The notes beneath the pieces were generated by a model that was not told the DNA's origin, did not search any database, and saw only the letters and a program-made list of their open reading frames with translations. A stretch of DNA of 64,000 bases from Primula veris (taxonomy: Eukaryota > Streptophyta > Magnoliopsida > Ericales > Primulaceae): NCBI GenBank assembly GCA_963682055.1, contig OY821741.1, positions 1,433,501-1,497,500 of the forward strand. Reading direction: 5' to 3'. Below are positions 1 through 11,100 of this stretch, piece by piece. The position numbers and the translations under genes are program-made. Within the stretch, counting starts at the first letter, position 1. Each line of letters starts with the position of its first letter.

Positions 1-1
1 G

Positions 2-1549
2 GCGACATATAAACAAGCTATGTCAACACCGGATTCCCAATATTGGGAAGAAGCTATTCAAAATGAAATTGAATCAATCATGCAAAACCACACTTGGGAA
101 CTAGTGGATCTTCCGAAAGGATGCAAGCCCCTAGGTCACAAGTAGATCTTCAAGAGGAAGTTAAAGGTTGACGGCACGATTGAGAAATACAAGGCGAGAC
201 TTGTAGTAAAAGGCTTCAGGCAAACGGAAGGTGTCGATTATTTTGACACGTATGCCCCTGTCTCCAGGAAAACGTCTATCCGAATCGTCATTGCTCTCGC
301 AGCTTTGTTTGATATGGAAATACATCAAATGGATGTAAAGACGGCGTTTCTAAATGGAGAACTGGAAGAAGAGATTTACATGGAACAACCGGAAGGGTTT
401 GTAGTTCCTGGTAAAGAGCACCAAGTGTGCAAACTTGTAAAGTCTCTATATGGACTCAAACAAGCGCCAAAGCAATGGCACGAGAAGTTTGATAGAATTA
501 TGCTATCAAACGGTTTTCACATTAATGAGTGTGATAAATGTGTCTACTCTAAAGGAAGTGGAAGAGACTGTGTCGTAGTCTGTCTCTATGTGGATGACAT
601 GATCATAATTGGGAGTAATGATAGAATCATCTCCACAAAGAAAATGTTGTCACAACACTTCGATATGAAGGATCTGGGTATAGCTGATGTAATACTTGGT
701 ATGAAGATTACCAAAACATCAGAAGGGTATGCCTTGTCCCAAAGTCACTATGTTAAACAAGTTTTAGACAAGTTTGACAAGGACAGTAAAGCTATGTCTA
801 GAACCCCAATTGAGTTCAACTGTAACCTGAAAAAGAATTTCGGTAAAAGTGTGAATCAATTGGAATTCTCTCGAGTCATAGGCAGTCTCATGTATATAAT
901 GAATTGCACTAGACCAGACATAGCAAACTCAGTGAGTAGACTGAGCAGGTACACCAGCAATCCGAATGAGGAACACTGGAAGGCCATAATGAAACTTCTC
1001 AGGTATATGTGGTTTTCAGCCGATTACGGGCTGCACTATACCAGATATCCAGCGGTACTGGAAGGGTATTCAGATGCCAACTGGATATCAGACTCCAATA
1101 GCACAAGGTCCACGAGTGGATATGTGTTTATAATGGGAGGAGCTGCTGTGTCTTGGAGATCCTCCAAACAGACATGTATTGCAAGGTCAACTATGGAATC
1201 TGAATTCATAGCGTTGGACTTAGCAACTGAAGAGGCAGACTGGCTGAAAAGTCTATTGGAAGGAATTCCAATGTGGCCAAAACCTGTTCCCGCAATAAGC
1301 ATGCATTGTGATAGTCAATCAGCTATTACGCGGGCTCAGGATCATATGTATAATGGAAAGTCTCGACATATACGTCGGAGACATAAATCCGTAAGGGAAT
1401 TGTTGTCCAATGGTGTGGTATCCTTAGATTTTGTAAGATCAAAGGAAAACATAGCGGATCCATTAACAAAAGGCTTGACTCAAGTGGGAGTCGAGACGTC
1501 ATCGAACGGAATGGGATTAAAGCCCATTAAATTGGTGGCCCCCCCATAG
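2..1549 (+). pseudogene. Copia element A, 3' part of gag-pol (RT and RNase H), one in-frame stop
   Basis: This is the C-terminal third of a Ty1/copia polyprotein, entering from the window edge. The frame is open except for TAG at 143-145, where the family has a conserved tryptophan after the Gly-His-Lys motif. Reverse transcriptase follows, with [19 protein letters not shown] near 328, LYGLKQAP near 450 and the catalytic YVDD near 589. RNase H follows, with a YSDANW motif near 1068, ESEF near 1198 and DSQSA near 1310. The frame ends at 1547-1549. The same TAG is present in the right-arm copy, so it arose before the duplication. Without suppression the RT could not be made as part of the polyprotein. 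The first methionine after the stop lies at 305, well inside the domain. Confidence 0.9.
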
Positions 1550-2106
1550 GCAACCCAACCTAAACGAAATTTTTCCTGATAGGTTCAAAGGGAAACTGAA
1601 CTGTGGGGGCAACCGAACAAAGCACTCGGGAACCTGGAGTTCCCAGCCCATTTCCGCGATGACAGAGTGATAGACCTGTACCATTGTAAGGGTGAGCTTG
1701 AGGCTCTTAATGATCCAAGTAACTCGACGGTCGAGTAAAGTGAGTCAGGACACTTTCGACTTGGAACACCTATAACGAGTGTGTAAGGCCGGTACCATGT
1801 GATGAGCTTGGGCTAATTCACTAGAGCACTCAGTTGAAGTTGCCAAGGCAGTCCAGGCCAAATATGGACAACAACTAAAGGGCCTAGTACGTGGGTAGAG
1901 AGGGCACTGTGCGGGTGCCATTCTGGGATACACAAAGCTTGATGGTTCAAAGCTTTACAGCTACCTAATAGCAGTATTCTGGGTGGTAAACCGCTACGGC
2001 AGGTTCAAGGCGCGCGCTACCTGACCTTAGGCAGTGAACTTTTGCGGTTCTCTTGATTTGCATTTAGGACATGGGCTTTCGAGCCAATTGCATTCATGTG
2101 GGGGAT
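1550..2106 (+). other. Copia A untranslated region and polypurine tract
   Basis: About 557 bases separate the pol stop from the 3' LTR. The same block is recognisable, diverged, in element C at about 27520-28096, so A and C belong to one family. It ends in a purine-rich tract (GTGGGGGA, 2099-2105 region) directly before the LTR, the expected primer site for plus-strand DNA synthesis. No reading frame here is credible. Confidence 0.8.
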
Positions 2107-2495
2107 TGTTGGAAAAATTGTAGGAAAACATGTTTTTAAACATGGTTGTTCCAAGTGGTCACGGACCATCTTTGAGTCAATTTTCGATGCGACTACTCAG
2201 TTTTTCTGAGGCCATACTCAAAGCGTTTGAGTAGCTCGTACGACGAGCTTCGCAACGGTATATCGCATGACCTATTCGGAGGAAGGGTGTGAATGATAAT
2301 TGGACTCGAAGGTTGGTACTCGAAAGAGGCAATAAAGCCAATGCTGGAAAATGAGAAAAGAAATGGGATTTAACCCATGAGGGTTATCCCACATTGGAAA
2401 ATCATGAGTGATTTTTACAATATATATACTAAGGTATCCCATGTGGATATTAAGTAGTGTGTCCACATACACATGTGTGTATTGTGTACCACCCA

Positions 2496-2690
2496 TGCAC
2501 TTGCTCGACGGGCGGGCTTGCTCGACGGGCGGGCTTGCTCGACGGGTTTTTAGCTCAACGGGAAAAGTGCGCCTGTTCGGGAAAAGTGCGCCTGTTCGGG
2601 TTTCGCCTGTTCAGGAAAAGTGTTCCTGTTCGGGAAAAAACGCGCTTGTTCAGGAAAAGTGAGCCTGTTCGGGAAAAGCTTCCAGCAAAG
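2496..2690 (+). repeat. U3 tandem repeats upstream of the copia A promoter
   Basis: Two short tandem families lie side by side. The first is about three copies of a 17-bp GC-rich unit containing CGGGCGGGCTTGCTCGA. The second is about six copies of a roughly 20-bp unit built on GGGAAAAGTGCGCCTGTTC, with variants. They end about 110 bp before the TATA box. Tandem U3 motifs in copia LTRs such as Tnt1 act as enhancer boxes; that role here is inference. Confidence 0.75.
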
Positions 2691-2800
2691 CTGTAACTGT
2701 TGCAATAAATATGAATTCATTGCAAAGTTAATACTGCAGTTTCGAATTTCGAAAACTGACAGTAGTAAAGTGACTTTAATGCTGAGATACTCAGCAAGCC

Positions 2801-2807
2801 TATAAAT
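2801..2807 (+). promoter_or_regulatory. TATA box of copia A LTR
   Basis: TATAAAT lies in a GC-richer context (CCTATAAATAGGCAG) about 695 bp into the LTR. It is the best core-promoter candidate; transcription would start about 30 bp downstream. The mirror copy in the right arm is at 37303-37309. Confidence 0.6.
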
Positions 2808-3566
2808 AGGCAGACCCCCCACATGTCAAAAAAGATTCATACACAACATTCTGAAATAAAACAGCAGCATATATCATCTCTCCAAATAAGCATTACATTT
2901 TAGAACCAGAGAGAACCACCCACCAACAGCTCGACCTTGACTCGTCGCCAGTTTCCGGCGAGTCATCCGAGACGTTGTACCTTGGGATCGAAGCGCCAAC
3001 GCAACCAGAAATATCAAGGTGGTTGGGCGAATATCGGTTAAGGGCATACTGTTAAACAATAGCCTCGTCTTTTAATTCTGTCCATTTTAATTTCTTTTAA
3101 TTCTGTCCATTTCAATTCTGTTATTTAAAATTCAGCAATTTACATTTCTGTATTTTTTATTTCAGTATTTTTAATTTGCTGTCCTTAGCTGTAGCTTTTA
3201 ATTCTGTTTGTACCTTTCTGTAATTTTTTTAAAGTTCTGGTTTTGCTGTAATTACTATTCTGTAATTTAATTCAGTAATTAGTATAGTTTCAATTCAGTC
3301 CTGTAATTTCAATTTAAATCAGAACAGTCCGGCTGTTAAGTTTATACTTTCCAGTCCGGCAGTTTCTTTTAATTGCACAACAATACATCAGATTATTAAT
3401 TGATAATAATCTGATAACGTTTGGTCTATTTACTTTTCAGTACCTACATGTTGTAATCAGTTTATTGTATTCTTTTTGGAAATTAATAAAGATTACACTG
3501 GTTTTGTTTATTCTTGTTTAGTGCTTTAATTATTGTTAATTGTTATTTCGTACACGGAAACCAACA

Positions 3567-3732
3567 GTATTTACATATATTATTATATATATTAAATTAA
3601 AGGTGGGTTAGTTGTTGTGATAATAAATATATATTATTTATCTACTTACTTTATTTATACTATTTTCCATCCTTCACTACCTTATCTATATATACGTTTA
3701 AATTATTATGGTTGCACACAGAAACACAATAT
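3567..3732. other. Spacer between copia A and copia B, left arm
   Basis: This 166-bp AT-rich stretch is shared with 36378-36543. It is older host or repeat DNA that received both insertions. The last five bases (3728-3732, AATAT) are the target-site duplication of element B in reverse orientation. No gene is visible. Confidence 0.7.
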
Positions 3733-3935
3733 TGTTGTAATACAACTATTAGCTATGTATTTAGGGAGACAGAAGTAGAGAGAGAGGTAGAATAGTATCG
3801 TCTTTATTATGAATGAATCTGAATGAATGAATAAATACAAGACGCGTAGCCCTCTTTATATAGATAGAGGGTTAGGTTACAAGCCCACTTAGGCCCAATA
3901 AGTAAAAAGCCCAAGGGTCCAATAATCTTACAACA
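3733..3935 (-). repeat. Copia B 3' LTR, left arm
   Basis: On the minus strand this 203-bp LTR begins TGTTGTAAGATTATTGG and ends TATTACAACA, followed by the target site ATATT. It matches the LTRs at 30537-30740 and 36174-36377, with a one-base deletion near 3873. A purine-rich tract ends directly before it on the minus strand, marking it as a 3' LTR. Confidence 0.9.
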
Positions 3936-6900
3936 CTCCCCCTTTGGACGTCTTGAATTCTTCGTCTTCATGCAGTCGATCTGAGTCGAGTTCATTCGCA
4001 GTGCTAAACACATAAAAACCTTAGGGCCGGAAAACCCAGTGTAGGACAAAACCGGTACCTAGGAGAAACTGTGTAGCCGAATGATATAGGCCGAAATATC
4101 ATGTAAGTAACTAACCACAAAAAACAGTGTGCCTCATCAAAACCTTGACAGAGCAAACCCAATGGGAAAATCTCTGATCGAAGGAAAAAGAGTGCAACAG
4201 TGGTAGTAGTATGGGATCAACCACAAAACAGGTGTCTCATCAAAACCTTGCTAGAGTAAACCCAGTGGGAAAAACCTCTAGTCGAAGGACAAAAGAGTAC
4301 ACAGTGGTAAGAAGTATACAATAGGATACTCCCCCTAATTCGGCAATCTTAAGTAAGATAAGATGGGAACGTGTCTCGCTAAAAACCTTGCCAAGGAAAA
4401 CCCAGTGGGAAAAAACCTTGGTCTAAGGACAAAAAGAGTACACGAGCATGCGACTGGATGCTCCCCCTCACTTGCACACGACAGGGTGCGAGGATTTCGA
4501 CTAAGTAGTAATTAGTGCAATAAGCATTCACCTGGATGCTCCCCCTCACTTGCACACGACTGGGTGCAAAGATTTCATATTCCAAGAAAGAGTACGAGCA
4601 TTCGACTGGATGCCTCATTTACTTGCACATGACTGTATGCAAGAAAATATAACGTGGAATAAAACGAGCATTCGACAGGATGCTCTTAAACTTCATATGT
4701 GAAGATTTATTTCGGCAAGAAATGCTAAATAGCATAATCTAGTCATGTCTCTCTTGATTGATAACAACAAGTTGTCCTCAAATAAGACAAGTGTTTTATC
4801 TGGATCGTGAGACAGAGCATATGTAATTCAAATATGGCTAATACTAACTCGAAGCCATATACACTCTCTAGTCGTCTCATAGAGCACGAGCAGATCATAG
4901 TGATTCGTTTGGAGTCATTCCAAGACCTCCAAGATATCGCCTTATTCCTAATGGTAAAGACATGCCATGTTAGGAATATCACTTATGCGGGTCTGATAAG
5001 TAACCAGCATCGGTATAACCGAAAAAGGGGTTGCGTTAATTCGAGTACCAAAGGGGGTAGGTACACTCGATGACGCAAAATGGGATAAGACAAGCCCTCA
5101 TCCACAGTTACCTTAAGGTAATGGGAAAATGTCTTTTATGCCATTTCGATGGCAGCGTATTAGCGCGATGCTGTGTCGAGCTATACCATTCACAGCAGAC
5201 AAGATGTTCGTCCTAGTACATTAGACCAAGTACAATAATGCGCTTATTGTACTTAGATATGAACATCATGGTTCAATATCTCTTCATCGTCTCATCAGGG
5301 ACGGACTGGGTCTATATCAATGTCTAATGATCGAACGATCATGGGAGAATCTGACGACTTAGCGTCATGATGACTAAAACGTCATAGCACCTTCTTAGTG
5401 CAGTCTGAATCATGAACTTAGATTCAATCTTTACGGGACTCGATCATCAGGCCGAGTCACTACCGTTTCTTCCCAAGATCCTTCATCTCGAAGGCAAATC
5501 CAAAAATGGATCGCATAATAAAACACGCAAGGGCATAATACTTGTTCAAGTATCCCAAGCTGATCAAATACTCACTTAGGCGGTATACCACATCCGCTCG
5601 GATTATATTAATCCATATAGTGAACGTCTCAGTCAATTGAGATCATGTTCCGTGGTCAGGAACTACTTGATTTAACCATTATGAAGTCACACAGAGACCT
5701 TCATCTATATCTCTTTGTCTAAATCCCCATAGAGATAAAACAGTGACCACAATCACATATTGCATAATCAGTTTTTGGGAAACTACTAAACTGATAAAGT
5801 AGGGGACCGTTATAACGTCCATTACGAGGAAATCAACCATCTCGTAATCAATTCCAAGATGTGAGAGAAGCCTTGCGCTACTAGGCGAGCATTCTACAAT
5901 CTCATTATTCTCATCACTTTTACTTACGAATAACCAAATAAACGAACTCGTTTAACATTGGTGGTGTTGGAGCTACAGGTCCGAACACACTTTCGCTAAG
6001 GAGTCTACTTGGATTGCAAGTTTCCATTAGTCCAGTCTATTCTACGTTGACTTCAGGCAACGGTTCATGGTTCCCTATCATAATTTGCTCATATTATCAG
6101 TCGTCACCGAATATATGAACAAGTAATCAATGACATTCTCGTTTCGCTTCAATATCGTCTAAGATATCATGATCGACAGATATTTCGAGATTCTTAGGAT
6201 GAAGAGGAATCACACATCTCCTAGATCCTTTATAATCTCGTGCGACGAACGAGTTTCAGTTCACCACCTCTGGGGCTGAACGAATTAAGAACCGGTCAAC
6301 TTCCTCATATCTTAGGAAGGATGACAGACTGACGGCCGACGGCAGCGTCCTTTGCTTGGCGGGTTCGGCCAAAGCAACGTGTTACGACAGGAACACGGCG
6401 TCCGACAGGGACGTCTATCCTTGCAAGCATTTTGCAGCAGGTATGATCTCGTGACATCTCATAAAGTCATTAAATGCGTCTGGCATTTAGTTAGACTTGA
6501 GGGAGTCTATGCACTTACTTATCACTAAGTGCAGTTTTGGGGATCAAGCTAAGACTGAGTGGGTTATGCCACGTTACTTCACGTCGTTCCTTATCAACGG
6601 TAACGTGCAAATCTCCCCCTAACGACGGGGAGAACAGTCTTAGCTATGTCACTTTCGCATATCATGCGGTAAAGAGATCGCTTGCCAAGGTTAATATATC
6701 AAATGATAGGCAGGAGATTCATAATCGACTTATGTCCCCTTCAGAGGTCCATATTTTGAACGCTATAGCGGCTCAATCAAAATATTAATTAAGCACTCCA
6801 AACACGCATTAATATGAGACTTCTGGCTCATAACCAGTAACCAGCTGGTACGCATATGGTGTCTGAGTGTCTATGGGCCTCATAACGGACCAATGCAGCA

Positions 6901-7106
6901 AAATAGCATAACCCCACACGGAAATATAAATCTTGGTGCGCAAGACCAAGAAGTGCGTGCAATCATTTGCAGTCGCATCATCAAACTTTCCGTGAGTCCA
7001 TTTGGGTCTGAACATAATCGACAGGATGTTCAATTTCAATTTCCAAACTCAAGTAATTCAAATCGAAATTTCGATTATTACTCTTCGGTATTATCAAGTC
7101 GACTAG
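3936..7106 (-). mobile_element. Copia B, 3' half of the internal region, left arm (cut at the repeat breakpoint)
   Basis: This is decayed internal sequence of element B, nearly identical in reverse complement to 33003-36173. Next to the LTR it holds three diverged repeats of a segment containing TTTTTCCCACTGGGTTT and CAAGGTTTT on the minus strand (about 4090-4450), then blocks of CANNCAGTCGTGTGCAAGTG-like motifs. Further in, pol is broken by many stops. The element ends at 7106 where the homology to the right arm ends, so the left copy lacks its 5' half and 5' LTR. Confidence 0.85.
6770..7039 (-). pseudogene. Copia B integrase remnant, left arm
   Basis: A short minus-strand frame at 6809-7039 reads ISVWGYAILLHWSVMRPI followed by YQLVTGYEPEVSYLR. 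This matches the C-terminal side of the copia integrase core, where intact elements have SxWGHAILHA and a GxEPNISHLRIFG motif. Stops follow on both sides. It is identical to the right-arm copy at 33070-33300. No catalytic triad can be traced. Confidence 0.7.
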
Positions 7107-7270
7107 GGGTGGGTTAAGGTCGAGACCCGACTCGTAAACACTCAACCTGTATCTTGACCCGATTACTTTTGGAAGTGAAAAAAAAAAATCTTGACAAAAG
7201 TCGGGTCCCGGCTTTTTGGAGACCCGAATTTTCGGGATCCCGTAGGATCGGGATAAGCTTATCTCGAATC
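7104..7270 (+). mobile_element. hAT-like terminus at the inverted-repeat breakpoint
   Basis: The sequence turns from copia B into TAGGGGTGGGTTAAGG, followed by repeated ACCCGA / TCGGGT motifs. Plant non-autonomous hAT elements commonly start TAGGGGTGGG with such GC-rich inverted motifs. No matching right end is evident, so this is a remnant or one-sided end. Confidence 0.4.
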
Positions 7271-7661
7271 TCCCGATATATTTTTTTTTATTTTACGACA
7301 ACGTTATTTGTTATTAACAATTTTTATTTGAGAAGTCTAAACATTTTATTAACACGAAACATAATTCTAGTTTAAAAATAACACTCCTAATAAATGAAAA
7401 AAAAAGTTAATATGTAAAAGAAAAAATAGTGTGAAACTACAAATAATGAAGTAGATAAAAAAATTGATACGTTTTTTTATCAGATTATTTTATTATTTAG
7501 TTTTATTCACACAAGTAACAATTATCATACTAAATGAGATACATTATCATTATAATTTTTATAATTGAAAAATAATGATCATTTATCTTTTTTGAAGTAA
7601 CAATATAACTTTTTAATTTAGAGGTTGGGTTTTTATACTACATATATTCTGAAAAAACGCA
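7271..7661. other. AT-rich intergenic stretch
   Basis: Poly-A and poly-T rich sequence without a credible reading frame or recognised repeat. Confidence 0.6.
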
Positions 7662-7803
7662 CAAACCGTAGAAAAAATCTACGGTTTGCAGTGATTCTGT
7701 GCAAACCGTAGATTTAATCTACGGTTTACAGTCATTTGATGCAGACCGTAGATTAAATCTATGGTTTATGTAAACCGTAGATTTAATCTACGGTCTGCAT
7801 CAA
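7662..7803. repeat. Cluster of four 27-bp palindromes, the last two forming one long hairpin
   Basis: Four copies of a palindromic unit with arms AAACCGTAGATT / AATCTACGGTTT lie at 7662-7688, 7702-7728, 7742-7768 and 7771-7797. Units three and four are also inverted relative to each other, so 7738-7803 can fold into one hairpin with about 31-base arms, a two-base loop and only a few mismatches. Direct inspection supports the structure; its origin is unknown. Confidence 0.85.
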
Positions 7804-7805
7804 TT

Positions 7806-7892
7806 CTGCAGAAATTACACAGTCAGTCCCTACTTTTCAGAAATTGCACAGTCAGTTCCTGCGTCAAAAATTACACAGACAGTTCCTGAAAA
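7806..7892 (+). repeat. Short tandem repeat, about three diverged units
   Basis: Three units of AAATTACACAGTCAGTCCCT-like sequence, 25-35 bp apart, differ by a few bases. They follow the palindrome cluster directly and may belong to the same unrecognised element. Confidence 0.65.
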
Positions 7893-7911
7893 ATAGAATT
7901 AAATGAGCATA

Positions 7912-9444
7912 TTAAACCGACCATAATACAAGTAAAACCTAAGATTTTTCGAATCTGTACCGGATATTTGTATGTAGTGTTAAATGTTTAGCCATCCATC
8001 CTTAATTGCTCCGTTTATCGGCGTATTTGTTTTGTACAAGTCACTCAATTTAACGACATCAAAAAGATCCGTTTGCATAAAATGATGTTAAATTGATATA
8101 TTTTTTTAAAATTTTGATTAATATTTAAGTTTAGGGTAGGTCCACATATGTTTCATATTTTTATTTGATTTTTTAGTGTGTTGTATAATTTATTTTTAAT
8201 TTATCAAATTCTAATTTATTGAAAAAAAAGAAAAAATTAGCCATTCAAAAATATCATCTATTCATCTATTTTCTAATCTAACGGTGCTTAAGTTGATTAT
8301 ACATTGTACAGTCAAACAAAGTGACCGTTTCAAAGTCACTCCTCATTGATCGTTACTCTTAATTGAATTGTTTATAGGGATAATTATTGCTTACTACACC
8401 AACATATTGGTGGTTAAGAATCTGGATAGCCAGCTTACAAGTTTAATAATTGCATACTCACACGCTCCGGTTAACTTATGTTAACTTTTTAACCGATTTT
8501 TGTTCAAGTATAATGTTTGTTTTATCCTTAAATCATAATTAGAAGTGATCACGTGATCACACGTGGCCAAACTTCTCTTAAAAAGTTAATATAAATCAAT
8601 TAAAGTGTGTTGATTGATAGATCTATAAAATGTGAGTATGTAAATTGTTAATATTGTATGATGAGTATGCAAATTTTTAACCACCGATAGGTTGGTGTAG
8701 TAAACAATAATTTTTCCTTTTTTTAATATCCGTTTTTCATGCGAAACCTAACCGGTCGTGGACCTATATTAAGTATCGGGGCCGTTTGTACATGATTATA
8801 CTTAATTTTTTGAAATTCCGTCTAAGGTGCTTCGACCACAACTCCGTTAAGAGCTCCGTGGAGTCGGACAAAGATCATTACAATTTTTTCTCCTTTTTTT
8901 TTTCTTTCTTCTCTCTCACTTTTCTCCATTTTTTTCCTAATCCAGAAGATGGAAAACTAACAAATGACTATGAGTGCGAACTTATAATCTCAAGTATTCA
9001 ATTTTAAATCTTATTTGTGCATATACTTGTTTTTAGTTTTAATATGTTAAATCAGATCACATAATCTTTGTGTGTGTGCACGGATATGCATGAAAACAAT
9101 TGGTAATCAGTCGGTAGTCGATCGATCTCACGATATGTAATTTCGTGTGTTACAATTAATCTTGGTGTATGTGTGAGAATATATACTCATCCATCGTTCA
9201 CATAATCTTTGTTCAACCGATCACTAATCCATCGTTTGTGGGTCTATCTCATGCATGCATGGAGGTACGTATATACTTGCTTATATATTGGCGCGTGTGT
9301 AACAATGTTTATGCTGTGTTTAAGTTTTTGGAAGTTAGCTAGACCTGTTTAACATGTTGGAATTTTTGTAATACGAAATAACTTTGTTCCAACTTTGTGT
9401 ACCAGTTTGGAAGCTCTTACTTCACAAAACGGTTCGTGTTTGGT
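7912..9444 (+). repeat. Direct duplication, copy 1 (about 1.5 kb)
   Basis: Matches 14021-15594 in the same orientation, at roughly 90% identity by eye with indels. Both copies start at an ACCGACCATAATACAAG motif and end after AACGGTTCGTGTTTGGT. Copy 1 ends where a hAT-like terminus begins. The segment has no long reading frame. It contains a CACGTG palindrome and a pyrimidine-rich block near 8886, so it resembles duplicated promoter/leader DNA, but no attached gene is recognised. Confidence 0.85.
8545..8560. promoter_or_regulatory. 16-bp palindrome with G-box core
   Basis: GTGATCACGTGATCAC is a perfect palindrome centred on the G-box CACGTG, the binding core for plant bZIP and bHLH factors. 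The second duplication copy keeps the CACGTG core (near 14680) with one arm changed. Function is unproven. Confidence 0.4.
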
Positions 9445-9810
9445 CAGGGCCGGTTCTAGACTTTAGGAGGCTCTAGGCCATAAAAATATGGGGCTTTTTT
9501 TCTTCGCAATTTTTTTTCATAGAAATTAGGATGAAATCTGTTATATTTTATAAAAACAAGCTTTTTTCTGAAAGATGTATTATATTATATCAGAAATTAC
9601 TTTATTTCAAACTATGTGGATGTTTAGTGTAACAGTATAATACAGTATAATATTTGATTCGCTTCGGTATTATCATTTTTAAATTAAAAAAACTGAAATC
9701 GTCGATTTCCAGGATTTTAATCTCTCCCCTACTATTCTACACCATATTCTCCTTCCTCGAAGGCTTAAGGCGGCGCAATAGCTGCCTTGCGATAGATGTC
9801 ATGGGCTTAT
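9445..9810 (+). mobile_element. hAT-like remnant
   Basis: The sequence starts CAGGGCCGGTTCTAGAC, a terminus typical of a plant hAT family, exactly where the duplication homology of copy 1 stops. A weak GCCTTAAGGCGGC-like segment lies near 9760. I could not find a clear opposite terminus or target duplication. Confidence 0.35.
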
Positions 9811-10395
9811 TTTTGTAAATTTGATTTATTAGGTTTAGAGCTTATTCTCTAGACTTGTTAAGTGATTTTGTTTTGGTCCTTAAGATTAACGTAAACAATT
9901 ATGACCTGAAAAGTTTTTAAATATATAAATTTGGTCATATATATAATTATTAATTTAAATTTATAAGCCATTCCATCTCGTTCAATAAACACTATCAAAA
10001 AATTGAATGTATTCAATTGACCCCTACCGCTACTAAAATGGAATAATTCACGCGTGTTTTTTTTCAATAGACTGATAATTTAGTCGGTCGGTTAGACTGT
10101 CCGTTAGATCAAATATTAGATTGTCCTATTCCTATGCTATTAGTGTATTTTTCTTACCAAAATTTTTCATCCCGAAACATATATACAAGTCTAATAAATA
10201 TGTGTAATTGTATGTTTATATGTTTTGGGAAGAAAATTTTAGGTGTTGTATGTTTTGGTAAATATGTTTTGCTTAATTGTATGTTTTGGACATTGCTATT
10301 TAATAAAATCTTGGATATATTATTGGATTGATACCTTATCTACAACTTAATTAAGGATTAGTCCATGAAACTAAAACTAATTAAAGATTGGTCCA
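9811..10395. other. AT-rich intergenic stretch
   Basis: No gene, transposon end or repeat is recognised. Short open frames here lack any family features. Confidence 0.5.
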
Positions 10396-10590
10396 TTTCC
10401 CCTAACTAAACAATAAAAATGTAAAAAATCAGAAAAAATAAAAAAAATTCCAGAAAATAAAACTGCAAAAATGAAAAAATGTAAAAAATATGAAAAAATC
10501 CAAAAAAAATTAAAAGAGGCAAAACCCCGAAAAAACATGAATTTTTTTTTAAAAATCCCAAAAAATCAACAAAAATCCAAAAACGCAAAA
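10396..10590. repeat. A-rich low-complexity tract
   Basis: Runs of A interrupted by short AAATCC-like motifs. The hydrophobic minus-strand frame across it is a composition artefact. Confidence 0.7.
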
Positions 10591-11100
10591 AAAAAAACAG
10601 TCTGAATCATTTTAAGTCATTTTAAAAACAATCTTAACTATTTTAAGTCATTTTAAAAACAGTCTGAACCATTTTAAGTCATTCTAAAAACAGTCTGAAC
10701 CATTTTAAGTCATTTTTAAAAAAAGTCTGAACCATTTTAAGTCATTTTAAAAACAATCTGAACAATTTTAAGTCATTTATAAAACAGTCTGAACCAAAAA
10801 TAGTCTGAACTATTTTAAGTCATTTTAAAAGCAGTCTGAACCATTTTAAGTCATTTTAAAAACAGTCTGAACCATTTTAAGTCATTTTTAAAAATAGTCT
10901 GAACCATTTTAAGTCATTTTAAAAAGAGTCTGAACCAAAATTTACAAAAGAGTCTGAACCAAAAAGAGTCTGAACCATAAGTTATTTTTAAAAAGAGTCT
11001 GAACCAAAATTTACAAAAGAGTCTGAACCACATTTTACATCCTAATTACAAAAGAGTCTGAATCAAAAAGAGTCTAAACCAAAAAGAGTCTGGACCACAG
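10591..11100 (+). repeat. Minisatellite, about 31-bp unit, decaying to a shorter unit
   Basis: About ten copies of a unit containing AGTCTGAACCATTTTAAGTC and a short A-run are arranged head to tail. After about 10920 the array shifts to shorter units of AGAGTCTGAACCAAAA. Copies vary by a few bases and in A-run length. Confidence 0.9.

Larger units (their letters stand above)
2107..3566 (+). repeat. Copia A 3' LTR, left arm
   Basis: The LTR is 1,460 bp, beginning TGTTGGAAAAATTG and ending ACGGAAACCAACA, with the short inverted ends TGTTGG/CCAACA. It lies directly after the polypurine tract. The right-arm copy has the same length (36544-38003). A TATA box and an array of short tandem repeats lie inside. 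No 5' LTR for this element is in the window. Confidence 0.9.
1..7106 (+). repeat. Left arm of a giant inverted repeat (continues left of the window)
   Basis: Read as reverse complement, this stretch matches 33003-40109 base for base over long distances; paired coordinates sum to about 40,110 throughout. The match covers the end of copia A, its LTR, a 166-bp spacer and the 3' half of copia B. Differences are few: in the 414-codon pol segment I count four amino-acid changes, and several other parts of the arms are identical in translation. The arm stops abruptly inside copia B, after the shared motif around 7090-7106. Because it begins at base 1, the true arm is longer than seen here. Confidence 0.95.

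Noticed and set aside
2408..2696. Small plus-strand frames with repeated LFGK/CSGK motifs
   Set aside because: They are translations of the copia A U3 tandem repeats in several frames, mirrored in the right arm.
7662..7803. CRISPR-like array
   Set aside because: Palindromic units without regular unique spacers in a plant genome; not a CRISPR array.
10406..10588. Minus-strand frame rich in Phe/Ile/Leu, looking like a membrane protein
   Set aside because: It is the translation of an A-rich low-complexity tract; no start context or family motif.
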